Source of the DNA: Nocardioides sp. S-1144
Lineage (GTDB): Bacteria > Actinomycetota > Actinomycetes > Propionibacteriales > Nocardioidaceae
Length of the DNA: 64,000 bases
Direction of reading: 5' to 3'
Assembly (NCBI RefSeq): GCF_005954645.2
Contig: NZ_CP040695.2
Location: 1,054,001-1,118,000, forward strand
The position numbers were made by a program, and so were the translations under genes. The notes below the pieces were generated by a model. That model made no database searches, had not been told where the DNA came from, and saw only the letters and a list, made by a program, of their open reading frames with translations. Position 1 is the stretch's first letter; each line of letters opens with the position of its first letter. Below are positions 9,380 through 18,774 of this stretch, one piece after another.

Positions 9380-9390
9380 AGGTGCGGGGG

Positions 9391-9660
9391 TCAGGAGCTG
9401 ACGGCGTCCTGCTGGTCGGCCTTGGCGATGAGGTAGCTCGCCTGCTGCTTGATGTCCTCGCAGGCGGCGTTGGCGTTGGGGATGAAGGAGTTGCCGATGT
9501 CGTCGGCGATGCGGTCCTTGTCCTGGCCGACCCAGCTGGTGCCCTGGATGCGGGCCAGGAGCCGGGCGCAGACGTCGCCGACCACGGCGGCGTTGGAGTC
9601 CATGTTCTGGGCCACCGAGCGGGCCTCCTCGGTGTCCATGCCCTGCATGTTGGCGCTCAT
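9391..9660 (-). CDS. WXG100 family (ESAT-6-like) small secreted protein, second copy
   Basis: The product is 89 aa, helical, with a central SWVGQDKDRI turn that supplies the WxG motif. It is clearly divergent from the other WXG100 protein at 7043-7306, so the two could form a heterodimer as EsxA/EsxB do, or act separately. It has a single Cys near residue 32 and another near 67, unusual for this family. No YxxxD/E C-terminal signal is evident. GAGGAG lies upstream of the ATG. It is the second gene of the minus-strand cluster, after the FHA-like gene, and is followed by a strong hairpin. Confidence 0.86.
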   Translation of the reverse strand: MSANMQGMDTEEARSVAQNMDSNAAVVGDVCARLLARIQGTSWVGQDKDRIADDIGNSFIPNANAACEDIKQQASYLIAKADQQDAVSS

Positions 9661-9726
9661 GGGTGTGTCTCCTCGCGAAGCGGCTGGTCTGGTCCTGCGA
9701 CCGTAGGTCGCCCCGCGCGCCGACCG

Positions 9727-10662
9727 CTAGGAGACCGCCGGTGGAACCTTCCGGCCCGCGGCGGCCCGTTCGACGGCGTCGAGGTCCTCGACGGTCACCA
9801 GGCGGACCTCCGCGGTGCGCCGGCCGATCGCGAAGCGGACGTTCTGGGCGCGACCGCGCCCGGCGTTGAAGGGGTCCTCGCGCGGACCGAACGCCAGCGC
9901 GGAGATGACCCGGATGGCGTCGTCGACCCGCTGGGCGCGCTCGAGGTTCCAGGCGTAGCCGTGCCAGTGCAGGACGCGCTCGTAGATCTCGCGGTTGGAC
10001 GGCGGGCGCGGGTAGTCGTCGGTGCCGCTGAGCCAGGGCTCGGCCAGGGCGAGGGCGACGAACCACTCGCGCGACCGCTCCGGCAGCTGGGGCGCCGGCG
10101 CGGTGACGGCGGCGTCGAGCTCGCCGGTGTCGTCGGTCGAGCGCGGTCGGGGCGGGACCGCGGGCGTGGAGGTGGCGACGTCGACGACGATGGAGAGGTC
10201 GTCGAAGGTGTCGGGCCCGGTCTGGCGCCCGCGCATCAGCACCAGCATGTTCTCGCCCTCGTCGAGGAGCAGGGACATGCCCTCGGCGAGGGTGACCCGG
10301 CGGGCGCCGCCGGGGGCGTCGAACAGGCTGGAGACCTGGGTTTCGCCGGAGCCGTGCCAGCGCAGCCGGGCGATCTCGTCGCCGACCACGAGCTCGCCGA
10401 GCAGGCGGCTGACGTGGGGGGCGCAGCGTGGCAGGTCGATCGCGGTGACCCGCAGCGCGTCGCCGGGGTCGTCGTCGGGCAGGGCGTGGTGCGGGGACCG
10501 ACCGAAGAGCAGGGTCTCGCCGGAGCCGAGGGTGACCGTGGGGAGCCCGGACCCGCGCAACGTCACTCGGAGCATCGAGCCCCCGACGCGTCGCTGGTCC
10601 CACGAGTCCCCATGCGTGGCATCCAACCACAGGGGCGCCGCGGCGAGGCGCTGTTCAGACAA
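9727..10662 (-). CDS. FHA-like domain protein of the type VII locus (TTG start)
   Basis: The product is 311 aa. Residues about 30-150 form an FHA-like beta-sandwich: FGR at 53-55 and HVSR at 83-86 take the places of the GR and SxxH phosphothreonine-binding motifs, but the SxxH order is altered, so phospho-binding is doubtful. A linker leads to a C-terminal part (about 195-280) with a helix-turn-helix-like stretch, SNREIYERVLHWHGYAW, resembling small modules found in some kinase-linked regulators. The TTG start is favoured by AGGTGA 6 bases upstream. It is transcribed away from the hydrolase at 10745. I infer regulation or assembly of the secretion locus. Confidence 0.65.
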   Translation of the reverse strand: MSEQRLAAAPLWLDATHGDSWDQRRVGGSMLRVTLRGSGLPTVTLGSGETLLFGRSPHHALPDDDPGDALRVTAIDLPRCAPHVSRLLGELVVGDEIARLRWHGSGETQVSSLFDAPGGARRVTLAEGMSLLLDEGENMLVLMRGRQTGPDTFDDLSIVVDVATSTPAVPPRPRSTDDTGELDAAVTAPAPQLPERSREWFVALALAEPWLSGTDDYPRPPSNREIYERVLHWHGYAWNLERAQRVDDAIRVISALAFGPREDPFNAGRGRAQNVRFAIGRRTAEVRLVTVEDLDAVERAAAGRKVPPAVS

Positions 10663-10709
10663 GCGTCACCTGGCGGTCACGCCGTACCCAGGGGGGTGTG
10701 GAGCTTCGG

Positions 10710-10744
10710 TGAACATCCGTTCACTGGACGGGTAGGCTCGGTGC
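10710..10744 (+). promoter_or_regulatory. Leaderless promoter of the hydrolase gene
   Basis: TGAACA at 10710-10715 and TAGGCT at 10733-10738 are separated by 17 bases. The GTG start follows six bases after the -10 box, so the transcript probably begins at the start codon. Confidence 0.6.
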
Positions 10745-11947
10745 GTGCCCCCGTCGTCTGCTCCCCGCCTGCTCGACGCGCTCTCCCTGCTGGGCGTCGT
10801 CGCCGACGAGCTGGTCGTGCGCAGCGTGCGCGACACCCACCTCGCGTGGGCCGGGCGCGCCCACGGGCTCACCGAGGGCGTGGCCGGGAGGGTGCCGGGT
10901 GCGCTGCACCGGGGCACCGCCGGCGCCGTCTACGGCGGGCTCGGGCTCGGGCTGCGCTCGGTGGCCTCCGGCCTCGACCGCGCCGCCGCGGCCGGGCTCG
11001 GTCCGGAGCTCGAGGCGACCCGCCCCGGGCGCTTCCTGGCCGCCGCGGTGAACGGGCTGATCGGCGACCGGCTGCTCGAGGAGCGCCCCCAGCTGGCCAT
11101 CGCGATGGCCGTGCGCCGCGACGAGGTCGACGTCGACCTCGAGCGCCCCGCGCTGGCCGCCGCGTTCCCGGACGCCGGTGGTCGTCTGGTCCTGTTCGTC
11201 CACGGGCTCTGCGAGGACGAGACCCACTGGGCGCGCCACCGCGAGCGCACCGGCACGACCTACGGCGAGGCGCTGGCCGCCGACGGCTGGACGCCGGTGT
11301 TCCTCCGCCTCAACACCGGCCTGCCGCTGCGCGAGAACGGCGTCGCCCTGGCCGCCCTGGCGCAACGGCTGGTCGAGGAGTGGCCGGTGCCGGTCGAGCG
11401 GATCGCGCTGGTCGGGCACTCGATGGGCGGGCTGGTCGTGCGGGCGGCCGGGGCCGTGGCCGGCGGGGCCGCTGTCGGCGGGCCCGACGGGGTCGACGGG
11501 GCCGGGTCGGCGCCCGGCGACTGGAACGCGCTGGTCACCGACGTGGTCACCCTCGGGACGCCGCACCTGGGTGCGCCGGTCGCGCGCGGCGTCGGGCACG
11601 GCAGCCGCGGGCTGGCCCGGCTGCCCGAGACGGCGGCGTTCGGGCGGATCCTCGACTGGCGCTCGGCCGGCGTCCACGACCTCGTGGCCGGGCTGACCGA
11701 CGACGTCGCGCCGCTGCCGCACGCCCGCTACCGCCTGGTCTGCGCCACCCTCACCTCGTCCGAGCGGCACCCGGTGGGCCACCTCGTCGGCGACCTGCTC
11801 GTGCAGCCCGGCTCGGCGGCCGGGCGGGACCGGTGGGGCGGCGAGCTGTTCCCGGGCGCCGACGTCCTGCACGTCGGCGGCGCCGACCACTGGGCGCTGC
11901 TCAACCACCCCGAGGTCCTGGCCTCGCTGCGGACGTGGCTCGCCTGA
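10745..11947 (+). CDS. Alpha/beta hydrolase, lipase/PGAP1-like
   Basis: The product is 400 aa. After a 140-residue helical N-terminal region comes an alpha/beta-hydrolase core: an oxyanion-loop strand LVLFVHGLCEDETHW (about 148-162), the nucleophile elbow GHSMGG with Ser226, and a probable catalytic His382 near the end (GADHWALL). The ordering resembles PGAP1-like and triacylglycerol lipases. No signal peptide is seen, so it is probably cytoplasmic or membrane-associated. Substrate is unknown; esterase activity on lipids is the family expectation. The GTG start fits the adjacent leaderless promoter. It is followed 23 bases later by the SRPBCC gene. Confidence 0.82.
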   Translation: MPPSSAPRLLDALSLLGVVADELVVRSVRDTHLAWAGRAHGLTEGVAGRVPGALHRGTAGAVYGGLGLGLRSVASGLDRAAAAGLGPELEATRPGRFLAAAVNGLIGDRLLEERPQLAIAMAVRRDEVDVDLERPALAAAFPDAGGRLVLFVHGLCEDETHWARHRERTGTTYGEALAADGWTPVFLRLNTGLPLRENGVALAALAQRLVEEWPVPVERIALVGHSMGGLVVRAAGAVAGGAAVGGPDGVDGAGSAPGDWNALVTDVVTLGTPHLGAPVARGVGHGSRGLARLPETAAFGRILDWRSAGVHDLVAGLTDDVAPLPHARYRLVCATLTSSERHPVGHLVGDLLVQPGSAAGRDRWGGELFPGADVLHVGGADHWALLNHPEVLASLRTWLA

Positions 11948-11970
11948 CCCAGCGGTGCGACGATGCGGCC

Positions 11971-12459
11971 ATGAGCGCCGCCGACGCCGCCCGCGAGCTC
12001 CGTGCCGAGACGGTCGTCGCGGCCCGGCCGTACGAGGTGTGGGCGGTGCTGACCGACCTCGCCCGGATGCCGGAGTGGAGTCCCGAGCTGCTCGCGATGC
12101 GGCCGCTGCTGCGGGGCGGGCTGCGGCTCGGCCAGCAGTACGTCGGCGTCAACCGGCGCGGGCTCGTCGTCTGGCCGACCCGCTCGGTGGTGACCGCGCT
12201 GGACGCCGGCCGCGTCGTCGCGTGGGACACCCGGTCGAGCGGGGCGCGCTGGGTGTGGGAGCTCGAGCCCACCGCCGACGGGCGCACCCGGGTGGTGCAC
12301 CGTCGTCCGGTGCCGCGCCGGCTCACCGCGCTCAGCGGGGTCTTCGCGACCGTCCTGCTCGGCGGGACCGCCTCCCACGCCGACGAGCTCGAGGCCGGGA
12401 TGGGGGCCAGCGTCGAGCGGCTGCGGGCCGCCGTCGAGGACGGCGCCGCGAGCGCCTGA
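11971..12459 (+). CDS. SRPBCC/polyketide cyclase-like protein
   Basis: The product is 162 aa. The opening strand and helix ([32 protein letters not shown]) is the standard start of the SRPBCC (START/Bet v1-like) fold, whose members bind hydrophobic ligands in a deep cavity. The length matches single-domain members. The ATG at 11971 was chosen because the domain starts just after it; the frame is open far upstream without protein-like content. GACGAT six bases before the ATG could be a weak leaderless -10. Ligand and role are unknown. Confidence 0.78.
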   Translation: MSAADAARELRAETVVAARPYEVWAVLTDLARMPEWSPELLAMRPLLRGGLRLGQQYVGVNRRGLVVWPTRSVVTALDAGRVVAWDTRSSGARWVWELEPTADGRTRVVHRRPVPRRLTALSGVFATVLLGGTASHADELEAGMGASVERLRAAVEDGAASA

Positions 12460-12534
12460 CACGCCGCTTCAGGGCGGGCTTCTGCTGTCCGCGAACACCA
12501 CCCCGTCTCCCGTGGATGTGTCGGTGTCACGGGC

Positions 12535-12547
12535 TAGGGTCGACGAC
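12535..12547 (+). promoter_or_regulatory. -10 box for leaderless clpP1 transcript
   Basis: TAGGGT at 12535-12540 lies 7 bases before the GTG at 12548. No Shine-Dalgarno sequence is present, which supports leaderless translation and decides the clpP1 start over the in-frame GTG at 12512. Confidence 0.65.
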
Positions 12548-13186
12548 GTGAACCAGAACTCCACTCACCCGGCCCCGATGATGGGTGGCGGCGGCGGGCT
12601 CAACGTGCTCGACGACCACATCTACCAGCGACTCCTGCGCGAGCGCATCGTCTTCCTCGGCTCCGAGGTCCGCGACCAGAACGCCAACGCGATCTGCGCC
12701 CAGCTCCTGCTGCTGTCGGCGGAGGACCCCGAGGCCGACATCTTCCTGCACATCAACTCACCCGGTGGCTCGGTCGACGCCGGCATGGCGATCTACGACA
12801 CCATGAACTACATCCCCAACGACGTCGCGACCGTCGGCATGGGCCTGGCCGCCTCGATGGGCCAGTTCCTGCTGTGCGCGGGCACCAAGGGCAAGCGCTA
12901 CGCCCTGCCGCACGCGCGCATCATGATGCACCAGCCGTCCTCCGGCATGGGTGGGTCGGCCTCCGACATCAAGATCCAGGCCCAGCAGTCGCTGCACATC
13001 AAGAAGGTGCTGCTCGACCTCATCGCCGAGCACACCGGCCAGCCGGTCGAGCAGGTCATCGCAGACGCCGACCGCGACCGCTGGTTCACCGCCGACCAGG
13101 CCCAGGAGTACGGCCTCGTCGACCAGGTCATCAAGAGCGCCCGCGAGGCCGCCGACGACGGGCGCCCGGCCCGAGTGAAGGACTGA
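12548..13186 (+). CDS. clpP1: ATP-dependent Clp protease proteolytic subunit, ClpP1-type
   Basis: From the GTG at 12548 the product is 212 aa, a serine protease of the ClpP family. The catalytic triad is readable: Ser103 (GLAASMGQ), His128 (MMHQP) and Asp177 (DADRDRW). The N-terminus contains a Gly run, MMGGGGGLN, that may be a processed propeptide. Actinobacteria usually make a mixed ClpP1P2 tetradecamer that works with ClpX or ClpC1. The gene sits 10 bases before a second clpP and upstream of clpX. A leaderless TAGGGT promoter fixes the start. Confidence 0.96.
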   Translation: MNQNSTHPAPMMGGGGGLNVLDDHIYQRLLRERIVFLGSEVRDQNANAICAQLLLLSAEDPEADIFLHINSPGGSVDAGMAIYDTMNYIPNDVATVGMGLAASMGQFLLCAGTKGKRYALPHARIMMHQPSSGMGGSASDIKIQAQQSLHIKKVLLDLIAEHTGQPVEQVIADADRDRWFTADQAQEYGLVDQVIKSAREAADDGRPARVKD

Positions 13187-13196
13187 GGTAGCAGCT

Positions 13197-13802
13197 GTGA
13201 ACTACTACATCCCCCAGTGGGAAGAGCGCACGTCCTACGGCTTCCGGCGCATCGACCCGTACGGGAAGCTGTTCGAGGAGCGCATCATCTACCTCGGCAC
13301 GCCGATCTCCGACGACGTCGCGAACGCCGTCATCGCCCAGCTGCTGTGCCTGCAGTCGATGAACCCCGACCAGGACATCAGCATCTACATCAACAGCCCC
13401 GGTGGCTCGTTCACCGCGCTGACCGCGATCTACGACACGATGCGGTTCATCAAGCCCGACGTGCAGACCGTGTGCCTGGGCCAGGCCGCCTCGGCGGCCG
13501 CGATCCTGCTCGCGGCCGGGGCCCCCGGCAAGCGCCTGGCGCTGCCCAACAGCCGGATCCTGATCCACCAGCCCTACACCGAGGGCACGTTCGGCCAGAC
13601 CTCCGACATCGAGATCCAGGCCAACGAGATCCTCCGGATGCGCGACCTGCTCGAGAAGATGATCAGCGACCACAGCGGCCGCCCGATCGAGGAGGTCAGC
13701 CGCGACATCGAGCGCGACAAGATCCTCACCGCCGAGCAGGCCGTCGAGTACGGCCTGATCGACTCGGTGCTCGAGTCGCTCAAGACCCCGGCCCTGGCCT
13801 GA
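13197..13802 (+). CDS. clpP2: ATP-dependent Clp protease proteolytic subunit, ClpP2-type
   Basis: The product is 201 aa. The triad is Ser99 (GQAASAA), His124 (LIHQP) and Asp174 (IERDK). It is clearly distinct from the upstream clpP1, consistent with the two-ring heteromeric ClpP1P2 of actinobacteria. The GTG start is preceded by GAGGTAG and follows the clpP1 stop by 10 bases, so the two are co-transcribed. clpX follows after 143 bases. Confidence 0.96.
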   Translation: MNYYIPQWEERTSYGFRRIDPYGKLFEERIIYLGTPISDDVANAVIAQLLCLQSMNPDQDISIYINSPGGSFTALTAIYDTMRFIKPDVQTVCLGQAASAAAILLAAGAPGKRLALPNSRILIHQPYTEGTFGQTSDIEIQANEILRMRDLLEKMISDHSGRPIEEVSRDIERDKILTAEQAVEYGLIDSVLESLKTPALA

Positions 13803-13945
13803 GTCCTGCATGACCGCCGTCGGTCCGCCGTGTCCGTCCCCGTCCGGGGACGGCGCGGGGTACCGTCGGAGGGTTCCGGCCCCGGCCGGTTCCCGTTCCC
13901 GCACCACCCCCGGCTCGACTCGTCGCACATCTGGAGGATCCACCC

Positions 13946-15247
13946 GTGGCACGCATCGGTGACGGAGGCGACCTGCTCAAGTGCTCCTTCTGCGGGAAGA
14001 GCCAGAAGCAGGTCAAGAAGCTCATCGCCGGACCCGGCGTCTACATCTGCGACGAGTGCATCGACCTCTGCAACGAGATCATCGAGGAGGAGCTCAGCGA
14101 GGGCACCGAGGTCAGCCTCGACGAGCTGCCCAAGCCGAAGGAGATCTTCGACTTCCTCAACTCCTACGTGATCGGGCAGGAGCAGGCCAAGAAGTCGCTC
14201 GCCGTGGCGGTCTACAACCACTACAAGCGGGTCCAGGCCGGCCTCCAGCCCAACTCCGGCCAGGGCGGCAAGAGCGGCAAGCACACCAAGGACGAGGTCG
14301 TCGAGGTCGCCAAGTCCAACATCCTCGTGATCGGGCCCACCGGCTGCGGCAAGACCTACCTGGCCCAGACCCTGGCCCGGATGCTCAACGTGCCCTTCGC
14401 GATCGCCGACGCCACCGCGCTCACCGAGGCCGGCTACGTGGGCGAGGACGTCGAGAACATCTTGCTCAAGCTGATCCAGGCCGCCGACTACGACGTCAAG
14501 AAGGCCGAGACGGGCATCATCTACATCGACGAGATCGACAAGGTGGCCCGCAAGTCGGAGAACCCCTCGATCACGCGCGACGTCTCCGGCGAGGGCGTGC
14601 AGCAGGCGCTGCTGAAGATCATCGAGGGCACCACCGCCTCGGTGCCGCCCCAGGGCGGGCGCAAGCACCCGCACCAGGAGTTCATCCAGATCGACACCAC
14701 CAACATCCTGTTCGTGGTCGGTGGCGCCTTCGCGGGGCTCGAGCACATCATCGAGCAGCGGGTCGGCAAGAAGACGCTCGGCTTCACCGCCGAGGTCCGC
14801 GGCGCCGAGGAGCGCGCCCAGGAGGACCTGCTCGCCATGGTCCGCCCCGAGGACCTCACCAAGTTCGGCCTGATCCCCGAGTTCATCGGCCGGCTGCCCC
14901 TGATCGCGAGCGTCAACAAGCTCGACCAGGAGGCGCTGGTCCAGATCCTCGTCGAGCCGCGCAACGCGCTTACCAAGCAGTACCGCAAGCTCTTCGAGCT
15001 CGACAACGTCGAGCTCGAGTTCACCGACGACGCCATCGCCTCGATCGCCGACAAGGCCCTCGAGCGGGGCACCGGTGCCCGCGGGCTGCGCGCCATCATC
15101 GAGGAGGTCCTCCTCCACGTGATGTACGACGTCCCCTCCCGCGGCGACGTCACCAAGGTCATCATCACCGAGCAGGTCGTGCTGGGCGAGGAGTCCCCGA
15201 CCCTCGTGCTGCGCGAGGCCGAGCCGAAGAAGAAGAAGTCGGCCTGA
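13946..15247 (+). CDS. clpX: ATP-dependent Clp protease ATP-binding subunit ClpX
   Basis: The product is 433 aa, an AAA+ unfoldase that recognises tagged substrates and feeds them to ClpP. Visible features: the N-terminal zinc finger Cys13-x2-Cys16 and Cys35-x2-Cys38, Walker A GPTGCGKT (130-137), Walker B IIYIDEID (Asp195-Glu196), the RKH pore loop (GGRKHPH) and an LGF motif (KKTLGF), which docks on ClpP. GTG start with GGAGG about 10 bases upstream. The C-terminus ends in a Lys run (KKKKSA). It converges on valS, with palindromes between. Confidence 0.97.
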   Translation: MARIGDGGDLLKCSFCGKSQKQVKKLIAGPGVYICDECIDLCNEIIEEELSEGTEVSLDELPKPKEIFDFLNSYVIGQEQAKKSLAVAVYNHYKRVQAGLQPNSGQGGKSGKHTKDEVVEVAKSNILVIGPTGCGKTYLAQTLARMLNVPFAIADATALTEAGYVGEDVENILLKLIQAADYDVKKAETGIIYIDEIDKVARKSENPSITRDVSGEGVQQALLKIIEGTTASVPPQGGRKHPHQEFIQIDTTNILFVVGGAFAGLEHIIEQRVGKKTLGFTAEVRGAEERAQEDLLAMVRPEDLTKFGLIPEFIGRLPLIASVNKLDQEALVQILVEPRNALTKQYRKLFELDNVELEFTDDAIASIADKALERGTGARGLRAIIEEVLLHVMYDVPSRGDVTKVIITEQVVLGEESPTLVLREAEPKKKKSA

Positions 15248-15361
15248 GCTGACTGCCCGAGCCTGCGAGGGCGAGCCAGCTCGTCGAGACCTCTGGCCAA
15301 CCGAGGCCAGCCCGAGTCCGGCGACCGGGTGCCGGCGTCACCGCCGTCGAGCACACTGCTC

Positions 15362-15393
15362 GCTGACCCGTCAGTGATCACTGACGGGTCAGC
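15362..15393. repeat. 32-bp perfect palindrome, copy 1
   Basis: The half-site GCTGACCCGTCAGTGA is followed directly by its reverse complement with no loop. It lies between the convergent clpX and valS genes. It shares a 26-bp core with copy 2 (15405-15436) and almost matches copy 3 (42047-42078). It could act as a bidirectional terminator, a REP-like element or a protein-binding site. Confidence 0.9.
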
Positions 15394-15404
15394 GGCGCGT
15401 CCGG

Positions 15405-15436
15405 GCCGACCCGTCAGTGATCACTGACGGGTCGGC
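15405..15436. repeat. 32-bp perfect palindrome, copy 2
   Basis: The half-site GCCGACCCGTCAGTGA is followed by its exact reverse complement. It differs from copy 1 only at the third base and, compensatingly, its mirror base, so the symmetry is kept. It begins 12 bases after copy 1 ends and stops 6 bases short of the valS stop codon. The rest of the 15248-15442 gap holds a small hairpin (CTGGCC/GGCCAG, 15293-15310) and no gene. Confidence 0.9.
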
Positions 15437-15442
15437 GTCCGG

Positions 15443-18058
15443 TCAGGCCTCGGTGGGGGCGAGCTCGGCGGAGACGGTGATCTCGGTGGCGGCCTCGTCG
15501 GTGGTGAGGACCAGGTCACCGGTGATCCGGCCGACGGCGCGCAGGTCGGCCTCGGCCCGGCGGACGGCGTCGACGGCGGCCGCGGGACCGGTGACCTCGA
15601 CGCGCGCGAGCGGCGCCTTCATGCCGACCTTGGCCTGCGACTTCGCCCCGCGGATGCCGCCCAGCGCGGCGGCGACGGCGTCGACCATGGCGGGGTCGGA
15701 GGCGGCGGCGGAGCCGAGCTCGGTCGCGACCGGCCAGGTGGCACGGTGGATCGAGCCCTCCTGCCACCACGACCAGACCTCTTCGGTCACGTAGGGCAGG
15801 AACGGCGCCAGCAGGCGCAGCTGCACCTGCAGCGCGAGGGACAGGGTCGCGCGGGCCGACTCGCGGGCCGTCGACTCCTCCTCGGCGTAGGCGCGCTCCT
15901 TGACCAGCTCGAGGTAGTCGTCGCAGAACTCCCAGAAGAAGCGCTCGCTGACCTCGAGGGCGGTGGTGTAGTCGTAGGCGTCGAACGCGTCGGTGGCCCG
16001 GTCGATGACCACGGCGAGCCGCCCGAGCAGGGCGCAGTCGATCGGCTCGACGACGCGCACCGGGTCGAGCGAGCTCGCGCCGACGTTGCCGAGCACGAAC
16101 TTGGAGGCGTTGAGCACCTTCATCGCCAGCCGGCGCCCGACCTTCATCTGCGTCTCGTCGAAGGGCGAGTCCAGACCCGGGCGGGCCATCGCGGCCCGCC
16201 AGCGGACGGCGTCCGCGCCGAACTTGTCGAGCACCTCGGTCGGGACGACGACGTTGCCCTTGGACTTCGACATCTTCTTGCGGTCGGGGTCGAGGATGAA
16301 GCCCGAGACCATGGCGTGCGACCAGGGCGCGGCGTGGTTCTCGAAGTGGGCGCGCACGACGCGGGCGAAGAGCCAGGTGCGGATGATGTCGTGGGCCTGG
16401 GTGCACAGGTCCATCGGGAAGACCCGCTCGAACAGGTCGGGGTCCTCCTCCCAGCCGCCGGCGATCTGCGGGGTCAGCGACGACGTCGCCCAGGTGTCCA
16501 TGACGTCGGGGTCGCCGAGGAAGCCGCCGGGCCGGCCGCGCTGCGCCTCGTCGTACCCGCGGGGGGCGTCGGTCGAGGGGTCGACCGGCAGCTCGGCCTC
16601 GGTCGGCACGAGCGGGTGGGCGTAGTCGGGCTCGCCCTGCTCGTCGAGCGGGTACCAGACCGGGAACGGGATGCCGAAGAACCGCTGCCGCGAGATCAGC
16701 CAGTCGCCGTTGAGGCCGCCGACCCAGTTGTCGAAGCGGCTCTGCATGTGGGGCGGGAGCCACTGGATCTCGGTGCCGCGGTCGATCATCTCGGTGCGCA
16801 GCGCGGTGTCGCGGCCGCCGTTGGTGATGTACCACTGGCGGGTCGCGACGATCTCGAGCGGCTTGTCGCCCTTCTCGAAGAAGTTCGTCATCCGCTGGGT
16901 CGAGCGAGGCTCGCCGTCGAGGTCACCGCTCTCGCGGAGCGCGGCGACGACGGCCTCCCGGGCCGAGAACACCGTCTTGCCCTGGAGCTCGGCGTAGGCC
17001 GCCGAGGCGGTCTCGCCGGCGAGCCACTCCGGCGTCTCGCGCAGGAAGCGGCCGTCGCGACCGATCACGGTGCGCACCGGCAGCTGCAGCTCGCGCCACC
17101 ACGTGACGTCGGTGAGGTCGCCGAAGGTGCAGCACATCGCGATGCCGGCGCCCTTGTCGATCTCGGCGGCCGGGTGCGCCAGCACCGGGACCTCGACGTC
17201 GAAGACCGGCGAGGTCACCGTGGTGCCGAACAGCGCCTGGTAGCGCTCGTCGTCGGGGTGCGCGATCAGCGCGACGACGGACGGGATCAGCTCGGGACGG
17301 GTCGTCTCGACGTGGAGCGGCTCGCCGTCGGGGCGGTGGAAGGCCACCCGGTGGTAGGCACCGGCGTACTCGCGCGCCTCGAGCTCGGCCTGCGCGACGG
17401 CGGTCTGGAAGGTGACGTCCCAGAGGGTCGGCGCCTCCTGCAGGTAGGCCTCGCCGCGGGCGAAGTTGCGCAGGAACGCGCGCTGGCTGGCCACCTGGGC
17501 CTTGCGCCCGATGGTCGTGTAGTGCTGCTTCCAGTCGACCGACAGGCCGAGCGTGCGCCACAGCGACTCGAAGACCTCCTCGTCCTTCGCGACCAGCTCG
17601 GAGCAGAGCGCGACGAAGTTGGGCCGGCTGATCGGCACCTGCTTCTTCGGGTCCGGCTTCTCCGGCGGCGTGAAGTCGGCGTCGAAGGGCAGCGAGGGGT
17701 CGCAGCGCACGCCGTAGTAGTTCTGCACGCGCCGCTCGGTCGGGAGACCGTTGTCGTCCCAGCCCATCGGGTAGAAGACGGACTTGCCGCGCATCCGCTG
17801 GTAGCGCGCGACCAGGTCGGTGTGGGTGTAGGAGAAGACGTGGCCGACGTGCAGGCTGCCGCTCACCGTGGGCGGCGGGGTGTCGATCGAGTAGACGTTC
17901 TCGCGCGGCTGGGTGCGGTCGAAGGCGTAGGTGTCGTCGGCCTTCCACTGCTCGGCCCACTTCGTCTCGAGGCCCTCCAGAGCGGGCTTGTCGGGTACGA
18001 CGAGCGAACGCTCGGGCGCGCTCGTCGTGTCCGTGGCCTGCTCGATGATCTCGGTCAT
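15443..18058 (-). CDS. valS: Valine--tRNA ligase
   Basis: The product is 871 aa from the ATG at 18058; the frame extends upstream, but the leaderless promoter supports this start. It is a class I synthetase that charges tRNA-Val. It has the HIGH-type motif SGSLHVGH (66-73), the editing (CP1) insertion (about 200-400), and KMSKS ([10 protein letters not shown]) near 595, followed by the helical anticodon-binding domain. It is shorter than the roughly 950-aa E. coli enzyme because the usual C-terminal coiled-coil arm is reduced; a short alpha-beta tail is present instead. Single gene, transcribed towards clpX. Confidence 0.96.
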   Translation of the reverse strand: MTEIIEQATDTTSAPERSLVVPDKPALEGLETKWAEQWKADDTYAFDRTQPRENVYSIDTPPPTVSGSLHVGHVFSYTHTDLVARYQRMRGKSVFYPMGWDDNGLPTERRVQNYYGVRCDPSLPFDADFTPPEKPDPKKQVPISRPNFVALCSELVAKDEEVFESLWRTLGLSVDWKQHYTTIGRKAQVASQRAFLRNFARGEAYLQEAPTLWDVTFQTAVAQAELEAREYAGAYHRVAFHRPDGEPLHVETTRPELIPSVVALIAHPDDERYQALFGTTVTSPVFDVEVPVLAHPAAEIDKGAGIAMCCTFGDLTDVTWWRELQLPVRTVIGRDGRFLRETPEWLAGETASAAYAELQGKTVFSAREAVVAALRESGDLDGEPRSTQRMTNFFEKGDKPLEIVATRQWYITNGGRDTALRTEMIDRGTEIQWLPPHMQSRFDNWVGGLNGDWLISRQRFFGIPFPVWYPLDEQGEPDYAHPLVPTEAELPVDPSTDAPRGYDEAQRGRPGGFLGDPDVMDTWATSSLTPQIAGGWEEDPDLFERVFPMDLCTQAHDIIRTWLFARVVRAHFENHAAPWSHAMVSGFILDPDRKKMSKSKGNVVVPTEVLDKFGADAVRWRAAMARPGLDSPFDETQMKVGRRLAMKVLNASKFVLGNVGASSLDPVRVVEPIDCALLGRLAVVIDRATDAFDAYDYTTALEVSERFFWEFCDDYLELVKERAYAEEESTARESARATLSLALQVQLRLLAPFLPYVTEEVWSWWQEGSIHRATWPVATELGSAAASDPAMVDAVAAALGGIRGAKSQAKVGMKAPLARVEVTGPAAAVDAVRRAEADLRAVGRITGDLVLTTDEAATEITVSAELAPTEA

Positions 18059-18071
18059 GCCCGAAATCCTA
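18059..18071 (-). promoter_or_regulatory. -10 box for leaderless valS transcript
   Basis: On the minus strand TAGGAT (18071-18066) is followed by 7 bases and then the ATG of valS at 18058. No ribosome binding site is present. Confidence 0.6.
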
Positions 18072-18114
18072 GGGCGGGTGCCTGACCGCCGACGCATCGG
18101 CGCAGGTGGGAGGC

Positions 18115-18774
18115 TCAGGAGCCGGCGGCGAGCGCCTCGGTGGCCAGGGCGAGGACGGCCTCGACCTGGCGGTCCTGCCCGGCGACCGGGACGGTCCCGC
18201 AGGCGGTGACGCTGGCGCCGATCGTCGCCGTCCCGCCGTTGCCGTCACCGACGACGAGGGCCCACGCCGAGGGCTGGACGAGCATGGTCGCGCACTCGGG
18301 GCGCAGCTCCTCCAGGCGCGGCAGCGCCTCGATGTCGGCGACCAGCGCGGTGGCCTGGTCGCCGACGAGCACCGCGCCCATCTCCTCCTCGCCGAGGTCG
18401 GCGGCCCCGCCGACACCTGAGGTGGCCGGGCACAGACGGGCCCAGGCGGCGTCGTCCGGGAGGTCGCCCGGTCGGAGCTGGTCGACGGCGACCGGCGCGT
18501 CGGGGCACGGCTGCGGGGCCGGGAGGGCCGGCTCCTCCGGCGCGGGGTCGTCGGCCACCTGCTGCCGGCTCGGGGCGTCGTCGCCGTCGAGGGCGAGCGG
18601 GACGGCGACGCCGACACCCACGACCGCGACGGCCGCGAGGGCGACCAGGGCGCGGTGGCGCCGGGTCACGGCGCGGGAGCGCTCGGTGACGGCGGCGGCG
18701 CGGGCCGCGGCCGGGAGGTCGGGCTGGTCGGGGGCGGTGCTGTCGAGCAGGTCCTTGAGGTGACGGTCGGTCAT
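18115..18774 (-). CDS. Single-pass membrane protein coupled to sigma factor (candidate anti-sigma factor)
   Basis: The product is 219 aa. A hydrophilic N-terminus of 40 residues precedes one membrane segment (about 41-62), then an extracytoplasmic domain with four cysteines (CPDAP, LCPATS, PECATM, VTACGT). The ATG overlaps the sigma gene stop as ATGA (18771-18774), so the two are translationally coupled. That layout is typical of sigma/anti-sigma pairs, but no zinc-binding HxxxCxxC motif is present in the N-terminus, so anti-sigma function is inferred from context only. Confidence 0.7.
   Translation of the reverse strand: MTDRHLKDLLDSTAPDQPDLPAAARAAAVTERSRAVTRRHRALVALAAVAVVGVGVAVPLALDGDDAPSRQQVADDPAPEEPALPAPQPCPDAPVAVDQLRPGDLPDDAAWARLCPATSGVGGAADLGEEEMGAVLVGDQATALVADIEALPRLEELRPECATMLVQPSAWALVVGDGNGGTATIGASVTACGTVPVAGQDRQVEAVLALATEALAAGS

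Noticed and set aside
9148..12459. A 1103-codon plus-strand frame running through several genes
   Set aside because: Only the last 162 codons (from 11971) look like a protein (SRPBCC); the rest is shadow of the WXG100, FHA and hydrolase genes.
12512..12547. Longer clpP1 start at GTG 12512
   Set aside because: It would place the TAGGGT box inside the gene and adds twelve residues without ClpP character.
15265..15300. Possible degenerate copy of a dispersed GGTCTCGACGAGCTGG-type element
   Set aside because: CTCGTCGAGACC at 15280-15291 resembles motifs seen repeatedly in related genomes, but only one copy is visible here, so it cannot be supported.
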